This document shows positions 1-11,785 of a stretch of DNA of 64,000 nucleotides, piece by piece. Below the pieces are notes generated by a model. The model was not told the DNA's origin, made no database searches, and was given only the letters and a program-made list of their open reading frames with translations. This DNA comes from Plantago major (Eukaryota > Streptophyta > Magnoliopsida > Lamiales > Plantaginaceae). Numbering within the stretch: position 1 is the first letter of the stretch; each line of letters begins with the position of its first letter. Location of the stretch: positions 1,736,001 to 1,800,000 of the forward strand of contig CM048843.1 in assembly GCA_026545765.1 (NCBI GenBank). The letters run 5' to 3'. Both the position numbers and the translations under genes were made by a program.

Positions 1-1471
1 CAAACCCCAACACAATGAGCGAATTCCTCACACCAATACCTGGTGGGTAACCGGCATCTGTCTTTGCAGGGTCTTGACACTGAGCCAAGTACAGGAACCC
101 GAAAGCACCGAATATGGCACCCAATCTCCCAGTTGCAGCTGAAATCCCGTGGCAGGTTGACCTTAGTCTGGCAGGGAAAATCTCAGCTGGCACAACAAAT
201 GTGGTCGCATTTGGCCCAAAGTTCGCAAAGAAGAATGTCAAAGCATACATTACCACAAACCCGATTCTGTTCTCTCGTCGAGTCCAGTGATGGTATGGGA
301 TGGCCAGACCGAACATGAACACGGTCATGAAGAAGAATCCCATTAACTGGATGGCAAATCTTCCGATTATGTCGATGAAGAACACTGTGAACCAGTATCC
401 AGGGACAGTACTGCACAAGGCAATCAATGTTTGTGCCCTTGCGATTACGAAAACTTCATGGATCGTGTTCATTGTTTCAGGATGAGGAATCCATCCAATG
501 GCACTGAAGATATCTTTCTGGAACAGATTTTGACTGTAAAACGCAATGTCTAGTAGCAACCATGTCATACTAGTTCCAAGCAAGTGCAATCCGTGGCGTT
601 TAAGAAACTGTTTAGAGAACAAACCATATGCAGACTTGGGCGCTTCGGCATTCTGCTGCTGTGGCTGCTCAGCTTCGATTTCCATGTTCAACACCTTCGA
701 CATGTCTGCAGTAGCTTGTTTCACGTTTTTAGCCACGAGGGCAGTGTAACGAGCGGTTTCAGGCATTTTCATTCGCCAGTAGTATGTAAGGATAGCCGGG
801 AGTGCCCCAAACATTAAGATGATCCTCCAAACGTAATCTGCCTGTGGTACAGTCGAGCCAGCAGCATCGAACCGGTATTCCGGGGCAGCAAACCTCGCAT
901 TAAACACTGAAGAAATGATCATTGCAAAAACCCCGCCTCCTAAAATCCCAAAACCCTGCATAGCAAAGACGGCTGCAATAAACGCACCACGCGTCTTCTT
1001 GTTAGCATATTCGGACATGATGGTTGCAGAAAGCGGGTAGTCACCACCAATGCCAAAGCCAAGCCAGAACCGGAAGAAGCAGAGAGTAGCCATCACGGCT
1101 GTCGGATCCCTTGAGAATGAAAGACCAGATGCAATGGAGCAAAGCGACATAAGCATCAGCGTAACGCCATAAACCTTCTTCCGCCCCAATTTGTCACCTA
1201 GCCAACCGAAGAATAGCTGTCCAGCAAGCGTTCCACATAGAGCAACACCGTTCACTGCTGCTGAGACGCTCGGTGGCAGGGTGCCTGGTCTAGGCGCACC
1301 CTCAACATGGTAGTAAATCCGGCCTAACATCCGTGTCACAAGCGAAATGCAAAACAGGTCATACGCATCGGTAAAGAATCCCATCCCTGCAATGACAATC
1401 GCAGTGAAATGATACCATTGCGTTTTCGCAACATCAAGAGCGTTCAACACATTGAGGTTTTCTCCAGCCAT
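1..1471 (-). CDS. PHT1: High-affinity inorganic phosphate transporter, PHT1 family (3' end outside window)
   Basis: This gene encodes a plasma-membrane H+/phosphate symporter of the major facilitator superfamily that takes up or redistributes phosphate. The frame is open for 490 codons from the ATG at 1469-1471 to the left edge; the family is usually about 520-540 residues, so roughly the last 40-50 are missing. It starts [20 protein letters not shown]. The PHT1 signature [13 protein letters not shown] lies at residues 142-154, followed by a TRGAF motif. Hydrophobic segments fit the usual six plus six helices, separated by a hydrophilic loop (about residues 235-260) with an EAEQPQQQ run. The coding part seen has no intron, which is common in PHT1 genes. 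No frame damage is visible. Family assignment is firm; the exact member (PHT1;1 to PHT1;n) is not decidable here. Confidence 0.95.
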   Translation of the reverse strand, partial: MAGENLNVLNALDVAKTQWYHFTAIVIAGMGFFTDAYDLFCISLVTRMLGRIYYHVEGAPRPGTLPPSVSAAVNGVALCGTLAGQLFFGWLGDKLGRKKVYGVTLMLMSLCSIASGLSFSRDPTAVMATLCFFRFWLGFGIGGDYPLSATIMSEYANKKTRGAFIAAVFAMQGFGILGGGVFAMIISSVFNARFAAPEYRFDAAGSTVPQADYVWRIILMFGALPAILTYYWRMKMPETARYTALVAKNVKQATADMSKVLNMEIEAEQPQQQNAEAPKSAYGLFSKQFLKRHGLHLLGTSMTWLLLDIAFYSQNLFQKDIFSAIGWIPHPETMNTIHEVFVIARAQTLIALCSTVPGYWFTVFFIDIIGRFAIQLMGFFFMTVFMFGLAIPYHHWTRRENRIGFVVMYALTFFFANFGPNATTFVVPAEIFPARLRSTCHGISAATGRLGAIFGAFGFLYLAQCQDPAKTDAGYPPGIGVRNSLIVLGF

Positions 1472-1640
1472 TGCGAGCTAATGCTTCTTTCTTCTGCAGA
1501 GAGAAAAAGGTAAGAGGAGAATTAGTAACACACATTAAGCTGACAAAAGAATCTGAATCCCATATGTAACTTACAGATTGAAGGTGACAAATTATGAAAG
1601 AAAAGTTGTAGTTTTTGTAAGGTCGAGTTGATATTCTGCG
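1472..1640 (-). promoter_or_regulatory. PHT1 leader with probable 5'-UTR intron
   Basis: Upstream of the PHT1 ATG on the minus strand, a pyrimidine-rich acceptor ending CTCTCTGCAG sits at about 1494-1503 and a strong donor CTGTAAGTTA begins at 1574. This predicts an 81-bp intron (1494-1574) in the 5' leader. Leader introns are known in several plant PHT1 genes. I looked for the PHR1 site GNATATNC upstream and did not find a clear one. Confidence 0.5.
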
Positions 1641-2188
1641 ACATTTATAAATAACTTGAAAGAAATAATATTCCCATGGAATCTTTTGAATTGTAGTTCT
1701 CTTCCTCTTTTCACGGGTTTAGTGAAAATTGAGAGATGGAAATGTCTTTTGATAGTCAAAATTTATTTGACCGGCTCTAATAATTCTTTGGAAAAAGTTT
1801 AATCAGAGGTAAATTTTATTCAAAAATCATTGAAAAAACATAGTGAAATTAAACCAAACAAAAAACGACTACTACAAGTCTACAATGGAGCTTAAATGTA
1901 TTTATAACGTTAATAAGTGAAGTACAATAAAATCTCCAATCTTCATATTGTGCTACAAACTTTTGGCGAGTGCCTTGCTAGTTGCTAGAAGTTGGAAGGA
2001 TTTGAAGTGTAATGACCAAGCCTTCCGGTGTGGTGTACATATTCAGTAACTTACTAGCATCTTCTTATACCAGAGGAAGTTGTAATGCTTTCAGCAGGTC
2101 ATCGATTACTTCTCCAGAGAGCCGCGCACTCCAGGTAACTCTCAGCTAAGAACGGAAACAACCTTTTTTAAACATTGGCTTGATAGGA
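1641..2188. other. AT-rich intergenic DNA with a coding-like relic
   Basis: No intact gene. Minus-strand 1960-2135 reads as a protein-like stretch (SARLSGEVIDDLLKALQLPL, then after one stop KLLNMYTTPEGLVITLQILP). I cannot name a family for it. It could be an old exon or chance. Confidence 0.3.
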
Positions 2189-2189
2189 T

Positions 2190-2340
2190 CATAACAACTC
2201 CTTCCACCAGTAATCATCACAACAACATTTATGATCCTTAAAATAATAGAAGCCTTTTCCATTTCTCGTGCGCTGCATACGATTTGCATATGTAATCATG
2301 TTTCTGATGACCTGCATGAGCAAATGTGACAGATTTTGGC
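2190..2340 (-). pseudogene. Decayed copy of a DYW-domain C-terminus
   Basis: The minus strand encodes GKGFYYFKDHKCCCDDYW, which aligns with [17 protein letters not shown], the end of the intact PPR-DYW protein whose stop lies at 2868. The nucleotide match continues on both sides: both copies share a ctcctt(t/c)caccagtaatca block over the stop region. In this copy the stop after DYW is lost (it reads on as WKELL) and only about 20-30 recognisable residues remain. It is best read as the remnant of a partial tandem duplication of the 3' end of the neighbouring PPR gene, or of a second DYW gene lost by decay. Confidence 0.75.
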
Positions 2341-2867
2341 TTGTACCTATGTCTGTCAAGTTATATCCAGATGACAAGTGCATTCCAGCCAACAGTTGAT
2401 TGTGTGTGTGTGTTTTTTTTCCTAAATAGCTGCCGGAACTACTCCAATACCTCTGTTTCCTGCAAGGTCAAAATCGACAAAAAGATTTCAAGACACTTGT
2501 CTTTCTCAAGATAAGTTAAAGACCACATAGCGAGGCATCATGAATTGACTGTATTAGCGCTATACTGCACAGGCAACGTGAAGGATCCAATCCTGTATTA
2601 TATCGAGGGGACACAGAGAGCGGCAACTTCTTAAACTGTTGCTCGTGTAATATACCTCACTGATGCTTCTCTGCACAGGTAAATCCCGAAAATATAAAAC
2701 GAAGCAGTTATGCTTCAGCCTGTAACTGCTAGAGCTTTCATTAGCAGGCATGTGATCCAAAAAAAGCCATGAACTGATGTCAAAGGCATCAATAGACCCC
2801 ACGTCCGGGATGGCATGAACAAACTTTTCAAAACACCCACTTATAATGAATTCTTAAAATGCTCCTT
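2341..2867 (-). other. 3' flank and probable 3' UTR of the PPR-DYW gene
   Basis: No gene is seen. The stretch directly follows the stop of the PPR-DYW gene on the minus strand and most likely holds its 3' UTR. A short GT run lies at about 2401-2412. Confidence 0.4.
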
Positions 2868-5457
2868 TCACCAGTAATCACCACACGAGCATTCACCATC
2901 CTTAAAATGATGGAACCTCTTTGCATCTCTTACAACAATTTCTCTATCCTCCACTTTGGATATGAACTTGATTGCATTGTGACAATCCCCACAAATACGG
3001 AGGTTCTTGAAAACCCTGATGGTGGCTCCACGAGGAAGTTTTAGAAGTCCATAAACAACTGCCAGCTTCTCACTATGAGTAGACAATGCATATTCTTTTT
3101 GTTCTTCGGACTCCACATCATGTAACACAAGTTTAGTATCAGGAACATATCCCAATTTCTTTATCTTCAGGACTAATGCTTGCAAGTAACTGTATATTGC
3201 ATGCATCTCATGGTGTGCTGTGTCACCGACTAAAAATACATGCACCTTGTTTTCAACATCAAGCCAACTACAACCAGGTTCTTTCTTCACCCCCCGGTCC
3301 CTCATCAATTTTTGCACCAAAGCCTTCTCACTCCATCGGCCTGCAGCAGCAAACGTGTTGGCTAGAAGTACATAAGTACCATCATTTTCAGGAATCATCT
3401 CGAAGAGTCGTTCGGCAGCGGTTACCCCCAATTCCACGTCACCATGGAGGCGACAGCCAGAGAGTAAAGCTTCCCAAATTGGTGCTCCAGGAACAAAAGG
3501 CATTTTCTGGATGACATTTTTTGCTTCTGACAAATTTCCCGACCGACACAATAAATCAATCAATCGGGCGTAGTGATCTTCACCAGGCGTTATTCCATAA
3601 ATTTTATCCATCAAGTTGAAATAGCGTTGTCCTTCCTCAACTAAGCCTGCATGGCGGCAGATAAAGATAGACTAATGGTTAGCCTCATCATGTGCAAATG
3701 GGTAGGCCGTGGATTCAAATTTCACTGGCTCTGGGTGAGGTTTGGCTAGAAGAGGAAGAAAATAAAATAGTGCTAACAACAATTAGGAAGAAAATGAGAT
3801 ATAGTCATAAACAAAAGAGAGAAATTAAACCTGCATAACTACACGCAGAAAGGATTGTCAGGAATGATATCCGATCAGGCATGATTTGTTCCTCCAACAT
3901 TTCTTCAAAAAGTTCTACTGCTTTGACACCATGTCCATGATGTCCGAGAGCAGCTATCATTGCATTCCAAGATACAGAATCATGACAAGTCATGGTGTTA
4001 AAAACCGTATGAGCTGAATCAAGGACTCCACATCTTGCATACATTGTTATTAAAGCATTTGCAGCAGAGAGGCTAGAGTCAAAACCAAGCCGGATAAGCT
4101 GTCCATGGAGCTGGCGCCCCTGCTCCAGAGCTGCAAGTACAGCACAAGACGTTATGGCTCCTGAAAATGCATAGTCACATGGTTCAAGTCCATTTTGTCT
4201 AATCAGGTTGAAGAGCCTTAAAGCTTCTTCACCTAACCCGAGATGTGCTAATCCAGATATCATAACTGTCCAGGATGCCATATCTTTAGTTGGCATCTGA
4301 TAAAAAATGGATTTGGCTTCATGGATTCTCCCTGCACTGATGTAAGCTGATAATATTGCATTCCGTGAAACAAGGTCTCTCCTGTCCATCATATCAAATA
4401 TTCTCCTTGCTTGGTCAATGTTACCACATTTCCAATATAATGTAATCAGAGCATTATTTACGCACACCATATAGTCTGAAGGGGGTTTTGCCACTGTACG
4501 TAAGATGAATGCATGAATCTGCTTTCCATGGCGTAACAAACCAGCATTAGCACAAGCACTGAGAACACTCGTGTAGGTAAAGTCATCATACTTAATCCCC
4601 AAAGGCATCATCTTCCTAAACAATTCAAAAACCTCAAACACAAGCCCCTTATGCACATATCCCGAAATCATGGAGTTCCACGCCGCAACCAGCCTTTCAT
4701 CCATCGCATCAAAAACTCCCCTAGCAGCACGAAGATCCCCGTTCCTCACATAACCCGTGATAATAGTCGTCCATGTCAATTCAGTCTTGACCGGCATCTC
4801 ATCAAGTAACTTCCTTGCCGACGCCAACAACGACGACGACGACGCCAGCGGAGACAACGCACACTTGACGTAAACCGACATGAGCGCATTGAGCACGGAA
4901 GTCCCCAACCCGGCCCCAGATTTGACAACAACACAATGCAGCTGGTGACAATGGTGGTCGCGGTCAGCTATAAGCCCCAAAGCGGCAAGGATACTGGAAT
5001 AAGTAAACCTATCGGGCTTGAACCCCTTTCGGCGCATATGATTAAAGAGAGCAAGAGCAGCATGGCCATGATTGTGATGAGAATAGCAAGTAATGATGGC
5101 GTTATAAATTACGGTATCACGAATACTCAAGGGGGTGTCATGAAAGAGCTTTGTAGCCAACTTAGGGTGTCCAGAAGCAGAGTAAGCAGCAATGAGAGTG
5201 GTTCTTGAGGAAACATCTGGTTGAGGCATATCGTCGAACAGCTTCATTGCATAATTGAGATTAGAGGATTTGCAGTAAGAGTCGATGAGACGGTTGAGAA
5301 TGTGACCAAGGGGAGTGAAACCGGAGGTAATCATGTTGGCGTGGACGGTCCGGGCGAGAGAGTGGGCGCCATGGCAGCAGAGGTGGAGCTTGCTTGCGTA
5401 CAGACTGGCGGTGGCGGCGACAAGTTGAGAGGAGGATTTGGTGGTGGCATTGTTCAT
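2868..5457 (-). CDS. PPR protein, PLS class with E and DYW domains (At1g25360-like)
   Basis: Two exons, 5457-3831 and 3646-2868, are joined across a 184-bp intron (donor CAG|GTTTAA, acceptor CATGCAG|GC), giving 801 residues. The splice falls inside the widespread CSYAGLVEEG motif and keeps frame. The N-terminus could be an organelle transit peptide. About 15-17 PPR motifs follow (for example [34 protein letters not shown]), then the E/E+ region and a complete DYW domain. The deaminase signature is present: HSEK and, further on, CGDC; the protein ends GECSCGDYW. Such proteins bind RNA in chloroplasts or mitochondria and direct C-to-U editing at specific cytidines. From memory, order and wording closely match Arabidopsis At1g25360 (about 790 residues). 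The target RNA cannot be read from sequence. Confidence 0.93.
3664..3745 (+). repeat. tRNA-derived SINE-like fragment inside the PPR intron
   Basis: Within the PPR intron the plus strand has an A-box-like TGGTTAGCCTC (3676) and, about 35 bp later, a B-box-like GGATTCAAATTTC (3711). This spacing is typical of RNA polymerase III promoters in tRNA-derived SINEs. No poly(A) tail or target duplication was identified, so this is tentative. Confidence 0.35.
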
Positions 5458-5586
5458 GATGGTTGTGCTACACGTTACTTGAGTTAGTTAGGCATGTTGT
5501 ATTCTAGAGAATTAGTAATATATTTTAAAGGGTCCAGTTCCAAACCATCAACATAAATGGGTCTAAATGGTAAAAAAAAATACAAA

Positions 5587-6865
5587 GCCTTATGAGAGAC
5601 CAAGACTTCATAGAGACGAAAAAGACGGACTTGTTTGCATTTTATCACACTTATTTGTTCATGAACGTCATGTAATGTATTTTTTGTTTATATGTGAAAT
5701 GTCTAACATTGATGATATAAGTAGGAACATTATGTATATAAGTAAGAACATTTTTATCAATGTTCTCATTTATATAATCAATAGGTGAAAACAGTACCCA
5801 AATAGGTGAGAACATTATTCATATACATTTACGTATATTTTTGAAAATAACACCAGAGATATTGCAAGTAAAACATTTACGTATATTTTTGAAAACATTA
5901 CAGAGATCAGCCAAGAACATCACAGAGATACGGGAAGAACATTACACTCATAACGTAGAACATTGTAGACAGCACATAACACATATTATTAGCAACATTA
6001 CACATTACATGCTCCATATCACATATAACATTACATACATATGCCACAACATTCTACAAATTAGCTAGAACATTTGAACAGTTTTCTATGTGATTTTTTT
6101 CAGATCTGTTTTCAAATTTCAACTTCTATTGTGAAAAAAATCATTCATCAATTAATATTTGAATGAAAACATTGTTGAAACTTACATACGAACATAATTT
6201 GAGTAGATTGGAGGATAAACAACCAAACCGTAGTAGAAACACAAATTTTCGAGTATAGTTTTATGTAGTCTGTTTAGTTGCACATCCGACATATAAGCAA
6301 GAACATTACAGAAATAAGTCAAAACATAACACAGATTAGCTAGAACACTTGAAACAAAAATTACGCGATTTTCAGATATGATTCGAAATTTCAACTACAA
6401 TTGCGACATAAACACCGATTTCACATAAATTATGTCGAGATCTAGTTGCTTCGTACCCTTTGTGATGTCGATCTTCGATGAGCTTCTCCGATTGATGTTT
6501 CTGAGCTCGATTACATAGAAACCACGTCGAAATTGATATCTTCTAGCTCGATTACATAGAAACCACGTCGACATGGAGTGTTTCGAGCAGTTTTCCGGCG
6601 AAAGAGCGGTTACAGGTGGCAGGAAGAGAAATTGTAGAGAGAAGATTTTTTCAGCTGATTGCTTAGGGTTTTGTGTGAATTAATGGTGTGATATGGGCTG
6701 GGTTTACTATATATACATACCCGTATACCCGTTTACGAATACCCACTTTCTGACCCTTGGTTGGGTTGTGGTGTTTTTAGTAGCTTGTTTTTTATTTGAG
6801 GTTTTTTTATAATTAATGAAACTTAGTCTCTTAAGTCTTTATCGAAGGGTGGTCTCTCCTAAGAC
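5587..6865. mobile_element. Putative nonautonomous TIR element (Mutator-like?) with AGAACATTA repeats
   Basis: The left end GCCTTATGAGAGACCA (5587-5602) is mirrored by TGGTCTCTCCTAAGAC at 6850-6865, a 16-bp inverted match with two differences. The interior from 5720 to 6360 carries many irregular copies of a motif close to AGAACATTA (for example aggaacatta, aagaacatta, tagaacattt). A 27-bp direct repeat containing AGCTCGATTACATAGAAACC occurs at about 6507 and 6547. There is no transposase frame. Resemblance of the ends to plant Mutator-like elements is from memory, and no target duplication was established. Confidence 0.45.
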
Positions 6866-8615
6866 CACCTAAAAAAAAAAAAGATTGATTTTAGTGGAGG
6901 ACTGTGAACTTGCAAAGTTGTTGTTTATCAAGCACATCAATCATAAATTTTACCAACATTTACATATTTACATGTTTTTATAGATTTTTTAGTGCCCCCC
7001 CGATCAAACTTCCCGCGGATCCTGGCATAAGTTTTAAGCTAGGGATGGTAAATAAAGCATGAGAGACGGCGAATAAAGTAAGAAATAAATTGAGTAAAAT
7101 ATGATATGTTGTGAATAAAGTATGATAGATGGTTAATAAAGTAGTGGAGAGATTTTCCTTAATCGAGGAGAAGTTGAAATTGGGACATCTCGAAATGGAA
7201 TGTGAGAAGTTGAACCCGTAATGGAGGGAGTATAGAGTTTTACATTTTACCCAACATTTTATAGTTTCCTTCTCTTCCATTTCACATTTTCAAATTATTA
7301 AACGTTAAAACTAAAATAAATTAAATAAAAAATCTAAATTTTAAACTAGTTCTAAAAATATAAAATTATTTACAAAAATTATATTTCAAATATAATCTTC
7401 CAAAAAATAGCAAAAATATTAAAAGATACTTACTCAGTCCTGAAACATGATTGTCGTTTAGTCCTTTTTTATCTCTCAAAAAAAGGTTCCCGCTTCCATT
7501 TTGCAAATCTTTCTTCCACCATGTTATATAAAATATTCATAACTTTAAAAAAAAATACTTTTTTTTGGAAGAAAAAACATACCTTTCTCATTTTCAAACA
7601 ATGTCAAAGTAGAGCCGATCCAGACTATACAAATACAAACATCACTCTAATTTATCTATACAAAATCACAACAAGCATCACTTGTCTAATCTGATCATTC
7701 AAACTTTTGTCTAATCAATATACTAACCTTATGGAATAAAATAGTAATACTTTTAGCAATAATTTCCAATATAGTACAAATTAACCACTACATTATTTTA
7801 TCAAAAAAGTAATTGGTGCTTATTATATCGACCTAAAAATAAGTGGTAACCTTGTCCCGTGGGGAAGGAAGTAAGAAATAACAAAAACTTATAAAAAATC
7901 TCAAAATTATTAACAAATAAATTTTTATATTATAATTTTCTTTATTTTTTTCATTTTCTTTTATATTTCTTCCACACGAGAAAGCTCCAAATCAATTTCC
8001 ATATAAGCTATTTTCATGGAGCATGAAAGTATGGATTTGTTTCTATCTTTTTAATATTGTTTTGTAATTTTTTATTATTTCATAATGAAATTTTATATTT
8101 AAAATATTTATTAAATTTTTTAAGAGGGTTATTTGCAATTTTGTTGGTAAGTTTGAAAATAGAAAGATAGTTATAGCGAGTAAATACAAATTGTTTGGAT
8201 CAATTTTATAATAAAATGAAAATTTATGATAAAAATGTAAACTGTTTAGAAGTTTAAATTAAGAATGTGTTTGGCAGCAACTTGACTTTTGACCTGTTAT
8301 ATAATTAATTTGTTAAATATGTTATATGATGTTATTGTTAAAATTAGATGGACTAAAGTATTATTAGTGAATTAATTAGGGTGAACTAGAGAAATTAGCC
8401 CTTCATACAACGAAAATATTAGCATCGAAGTATATATATTTTAATATTACTTTTACAATTTTTTATTCAATATGATTTAGAATTAATTTACTACCAAAAA
8501 AACGAAAATGAAATGGAAAGTTTCAATAATCCCAATTCCCAAGCTTGCTGGTATATGTACAGTTGATTTCCTTAAACCCTAGAGTAGATTGATATTTGCA
8601 GTTGGAGGAATTGGA
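6866..8615. other. AT-rich intergenic DNA with a truncated Stowaway-like end
   Basis: No gene is seen. A single Stowaway-type end, ATGGAGGGAGTA, occurs at 7219-7230 with no matching left end, so it is probably a truncated MITE. The rest is low-complexity AT-rich sequence leading to the promoter of the next gene, whose start lies at 8616. Confidence 0.4.
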
Positions 8616-10664
8616 ATGGAATCGTTAGTGAGAAAATATGAGCAGATGTTCAAAAAAGTGAAAGTTGAGCAGATGGGTCGATGGGAAGAGCTCCAGTCTC
8701 TTCTAATTTCCCAATTCAATAACGCCTCTTCCATCATCAAGACCTTGCCGGTAACTTCCATCTTCCTCTTTCTTCTTTACAGTTAATTCTCTTCTCTTCT
8801 TAAAAATTCAATCTTTTTCACAAACATGTAAGATATTCGACGAAAATTGATGTTTAGCTCCTCCAAGATCCAACAAACTTGGGTGCGCTGTCCTGTATTG
8901 ATGGCATACAGGATGCTCTTTTGGTCAAGCAAATGGATTCTCTTCAAGAGGTCCTCCAGCTCATGAACAGGACTCTGTAAGTAATCTTGTCACTAACTAG
9001 CTTATCAACTAGTCGACCTTATTTTTTCGAAATAAGTATGTTACAGCGCCTACTTGGTAGTAATTTATAGCCTAGTTGATCTCATATTATTGTTTAGGTA
9101 GCTTATTAAAAAATAAGCTAAGCTAGCTTATTCGTTTTTATATGGAGTACTATATTTAGCAAATCATATATGAGCGAATTGATTAATTTACAAAACAACT
9201 CCGTCACTAGCTTATCCACTATCTAATCATCTACTCCCTCCGTCCCAGAACAAATGTCATGTTTGGTTCAGGAAACGGAGTTTAATGTGCAGTGTAAATG
9301 TTGGGGGACAAATGCACATGGGTTGTAAATGTTGCCAAAAATGGAAATGTGACATTTGTAGTGGGGCAGATATAAATGGAATATGTGACATTTGTTGTGG
9401 GATGGAGGGAGTACTAGTTAGCAGCTAGTTTTGCTAAACATAGCTTTAGACTAAACTAGATAGCAGACAGTGAGCTTCTAAAGGGAATAAAAAGCAGATG
9501 GTTTTATTTTGTAAGACATGATTTTATTAGATTGGATGTGTCTGACATTACCTTACCTTTGCAGTTTGTGTAATGAAATTCATAAGGTGGTGAAATTTGC
9601 CTACAATTTTGTGTTCCGGTTATTGAAATCCATTGCCTACTGGCATTACCTTTGCAGTTTGTGTTATGACATTTAGAAGGTAGTAGTAACATTTGCCTAT
9701 GATTTTGTATTCCGGTATTAAAATCCAGGGAGGGTTTTCGTGGAGTTGTCATATCTCTTGAGAAGATGGTTCGTGACAGTAAGCAGCTAGTTGGTGAGGG
9801 TGGTGCCCGGCTAAGTGACAAACAGCTGAATCAACATATTGGCATAAAACCGACCATAACATATTACTTGAATGGACTAAAGACTCTTGTAAAGATGCAT
9901 CAAGACGAGTAAGGGTGATATCAGCTTTATGCATTATGAACTTCACATTTACTTCTGTAGGACTCGTAAAGCTCAAAAGACAAACCAAACGGCTTCTTTT
10001 TTTTTTTTTTTTTTAACTATCGATTAGTCGTTGGAGGCTATGGACTATTGATCATCATCTGTCTGTGATCATGTATGTTAGTGAAGTTCACTGATTCTTG
10101 GATCAGAATGATGGTGAAGCTGATAACACAAATTGGTTTTTTCTCATTTTTTGTATTACAGCTATATGCTCCAATCATTCTACACTATCTGAGCTATTCA
10201 TGTATTAAAATATCTTACAGGTACAATCTGAAATCAACTTTGGTGTCGAAGCTTGCAGATGTTGCTATGGAGATTGCTCCGAAGAATCGGTATAACGGTA
10301 TTCTTGTTATCATGTCCAGCTTTTAAGCATTCTGTTTTTTCCGTCTTTTAAAACCTGCCCTCTTTTGATTTTCTCATCTTTTCTCTCTCTGCGCGTATAC
10401 TGATGATTGGCCTTGTGATAGCAAACTGAGTCAGTTCATTGTCACTTATTTTCAGTGCCTCTGGTAATTTAGAACGGGATTTAAACACACTTAACCAACT
10501 CCTTGTTGATCAACCTAATATTCCACATGATGAAGGTAAATTTCTAATTATCTTCAACTCTTCTAGAGTATCGTATTGTCATTGTAGCTGACAAATTTAC
10601 CGTTTTCGCTTGTGCAGTGCAATCCATATACGACATTGTATTTGCTGAAGAAATCGCTTCGTGA
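8616..10664 (+). CDS. Orthologue of uncharacterised Arabidopsis protein At5g43822 (CA109/AIRIM-like?)
   Basis: Six exons splice cleanly: 8616-8750, 8858-8976, 9729-9908, 10221-10289, 10456-10535 and 10618-10664. They give 630 nt, 209 residues, all with GT-AG borders and frame kept. The protein starts MESLVRKYEQMFKKVKVEQM, contains SLEKMVRDSKQLV and IGIKPTITYYLNGL in the middle, and ends LLVDQPNIPHDEGVQSIYDI then VFAEEIAS. From memory this follows Arabidopsis At5g43822 almost motif by motif. I believe that family is related to animal C1orf109/AIRIM, a partner of AFG2-type AAA ATPases in 60S ribosome maturation, but that link is less certain. No membrane segment or signal peptide is seen; the protein is helical and charged. 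Intron 2 carries a Stowaway MITE. Confidence 0.85.
9234..9411. mobile_element. Stowaway-type MITE
   Basis: 178 bp with ends CTCCCTCCGTCCCAGAACAA and the inverse ending GGGATGGAGGGAG, flanked by TA on both sides (9232-9233 and 9412-9413). The TIR and TA duplication are diagnostic of Tc1/mariner-derived Stowaway elements. It lies in intron 2 of the At5g43822-like gene. Confidence 0.9.
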
Positions 10665-10829
10665 TGTTCATGCAACTATGGATGTTGACAATTTGCATCC
10701 GGATTTATGATGTTACAGGCAATCTATATCGTCAATAGAAACTTGAAAGTTGATACTACAGAGCTAGTTCATTTAAGCAGCCTTGCAGATTCATTTGATC
10801 GTAATCTTGGCATCCTAATGTTTGAATTT

Positions 10830-11470
10830 TCATTCTCTCTATTCTGGAACCTTGATATTTAACTTTTTATGGAACTCTGAGAAACTGAATCTACACATGC
10901 CTCTGGGATCTTCACAATCTTGGACATCTCCTTGTGCCTCATTGGGGAGGGTTGTTTTGCCAGATAGGGGTGTCGGTGTTTGGTTGTGTGACTTGTGCCC
11001 TTGACAACCTGCAAAAAACTCTCTGGAGTTAAGACCTTCAAGTATGCTGTTTCCGAGGTACTGAAATTAATTGCAAATTTTAAAAGAACTGGGCATTTCT
11101 TGAGAAACAAAGACGTCAGGAGGCATGACTTTAGAAATTATAAATACTATCAAGTGGATGCTTCACTACTTCAATGAAGAATGTCGTATATGTGTTTACA
11201 ATCGTGAGTTGAGCAGTCCTGCTTTCTCGGGTAGCCTCAGAAAACTGGGGATTGTCCGATTACATGTGGCAACATGTTGGATGTTAGTTCATTGCCCAAT
11301 CTTGAAGTGCTTAAGCGAAAACATAATCTATTTGCTGGCAAGGAGAGGAGCTCAAATGAAGGAGGATTTCATAGCCTAATACTTGTGTTAATTGAACGTT
11401 GCAAAATAAGAATGTCAAGATCACGTATTGCAGGATGTTCTCGCCATGTGATGAGTTTTGACTGCAGGGT
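10830..11470 (+). pseudogene. Relic LRR 3' fragment of an R1-like NB-LRR
   Basis: Three blocks align in order with the LRR half of the intact NB-LRR that follows: 10831-10850 (ctattctggaacct, compare 13530), 11003-11060 (AACCTGCAAAAAACTCTCTG, compare 13696) and 11217-11440 (tttctcgggtagcctcagaaaact and the NLEVLK region, compare 13966-14165). Between and within them frames are broken and the NB-ARC part is absent. It is a truncated tandem copy, in the same orientation as the intact gene about 300 bp downstream. Confidence 0.85.
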
Positions 11471-11479
11471 ATTGTGACT

Positions 11480-11785
11480 TGTCGCTGCCATTTATCGCGT
11501 GAAAAACTATTATCTATAGCAAGCAGAATGAAGTTAAAAAAAGGGTTCCCATTTTAGAAGATATTTTCATCACCAAACCTGTTCCCTATGAAATTTCCCA
11601 ACAATTTTTTCTGGTCCCCAAAAAGGTCGTATTATTGCTCATCCGGGCCCCTGATATGGAACCCGTGGACGGACATGATTGAAAAGTATGAGTGGTTTCC
11701 TTCAAAGTCCTTGCACTAATACTGGAAGGTCTCATAAGTTAGACTTGAAATCTTTCTACTTCCATTAAACCTCATCAACTTTGAG
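11480..11785 (+). other. Upstream region of the NB-LRR gene
   Basis: About 300 bp between the relic and the NB-LRR start codon, presumably promoter and 5' UTR. I see no clear TATA box or known immune cis-element. Confidence 0.35.

Noticed and set aside
1576..2100. PHR1-binding site (P1BS) in the PHT1 upstream region
   Set aside because: No sequence matching GNATATNC was found on inspection, only near misses such as ACATATTC.
10075..10326. 83-codon plus-strand frame
   Set aside because: It joins intron sequence to exon 4 of the At5g43822-like gene; the spliced model explains the coding part.
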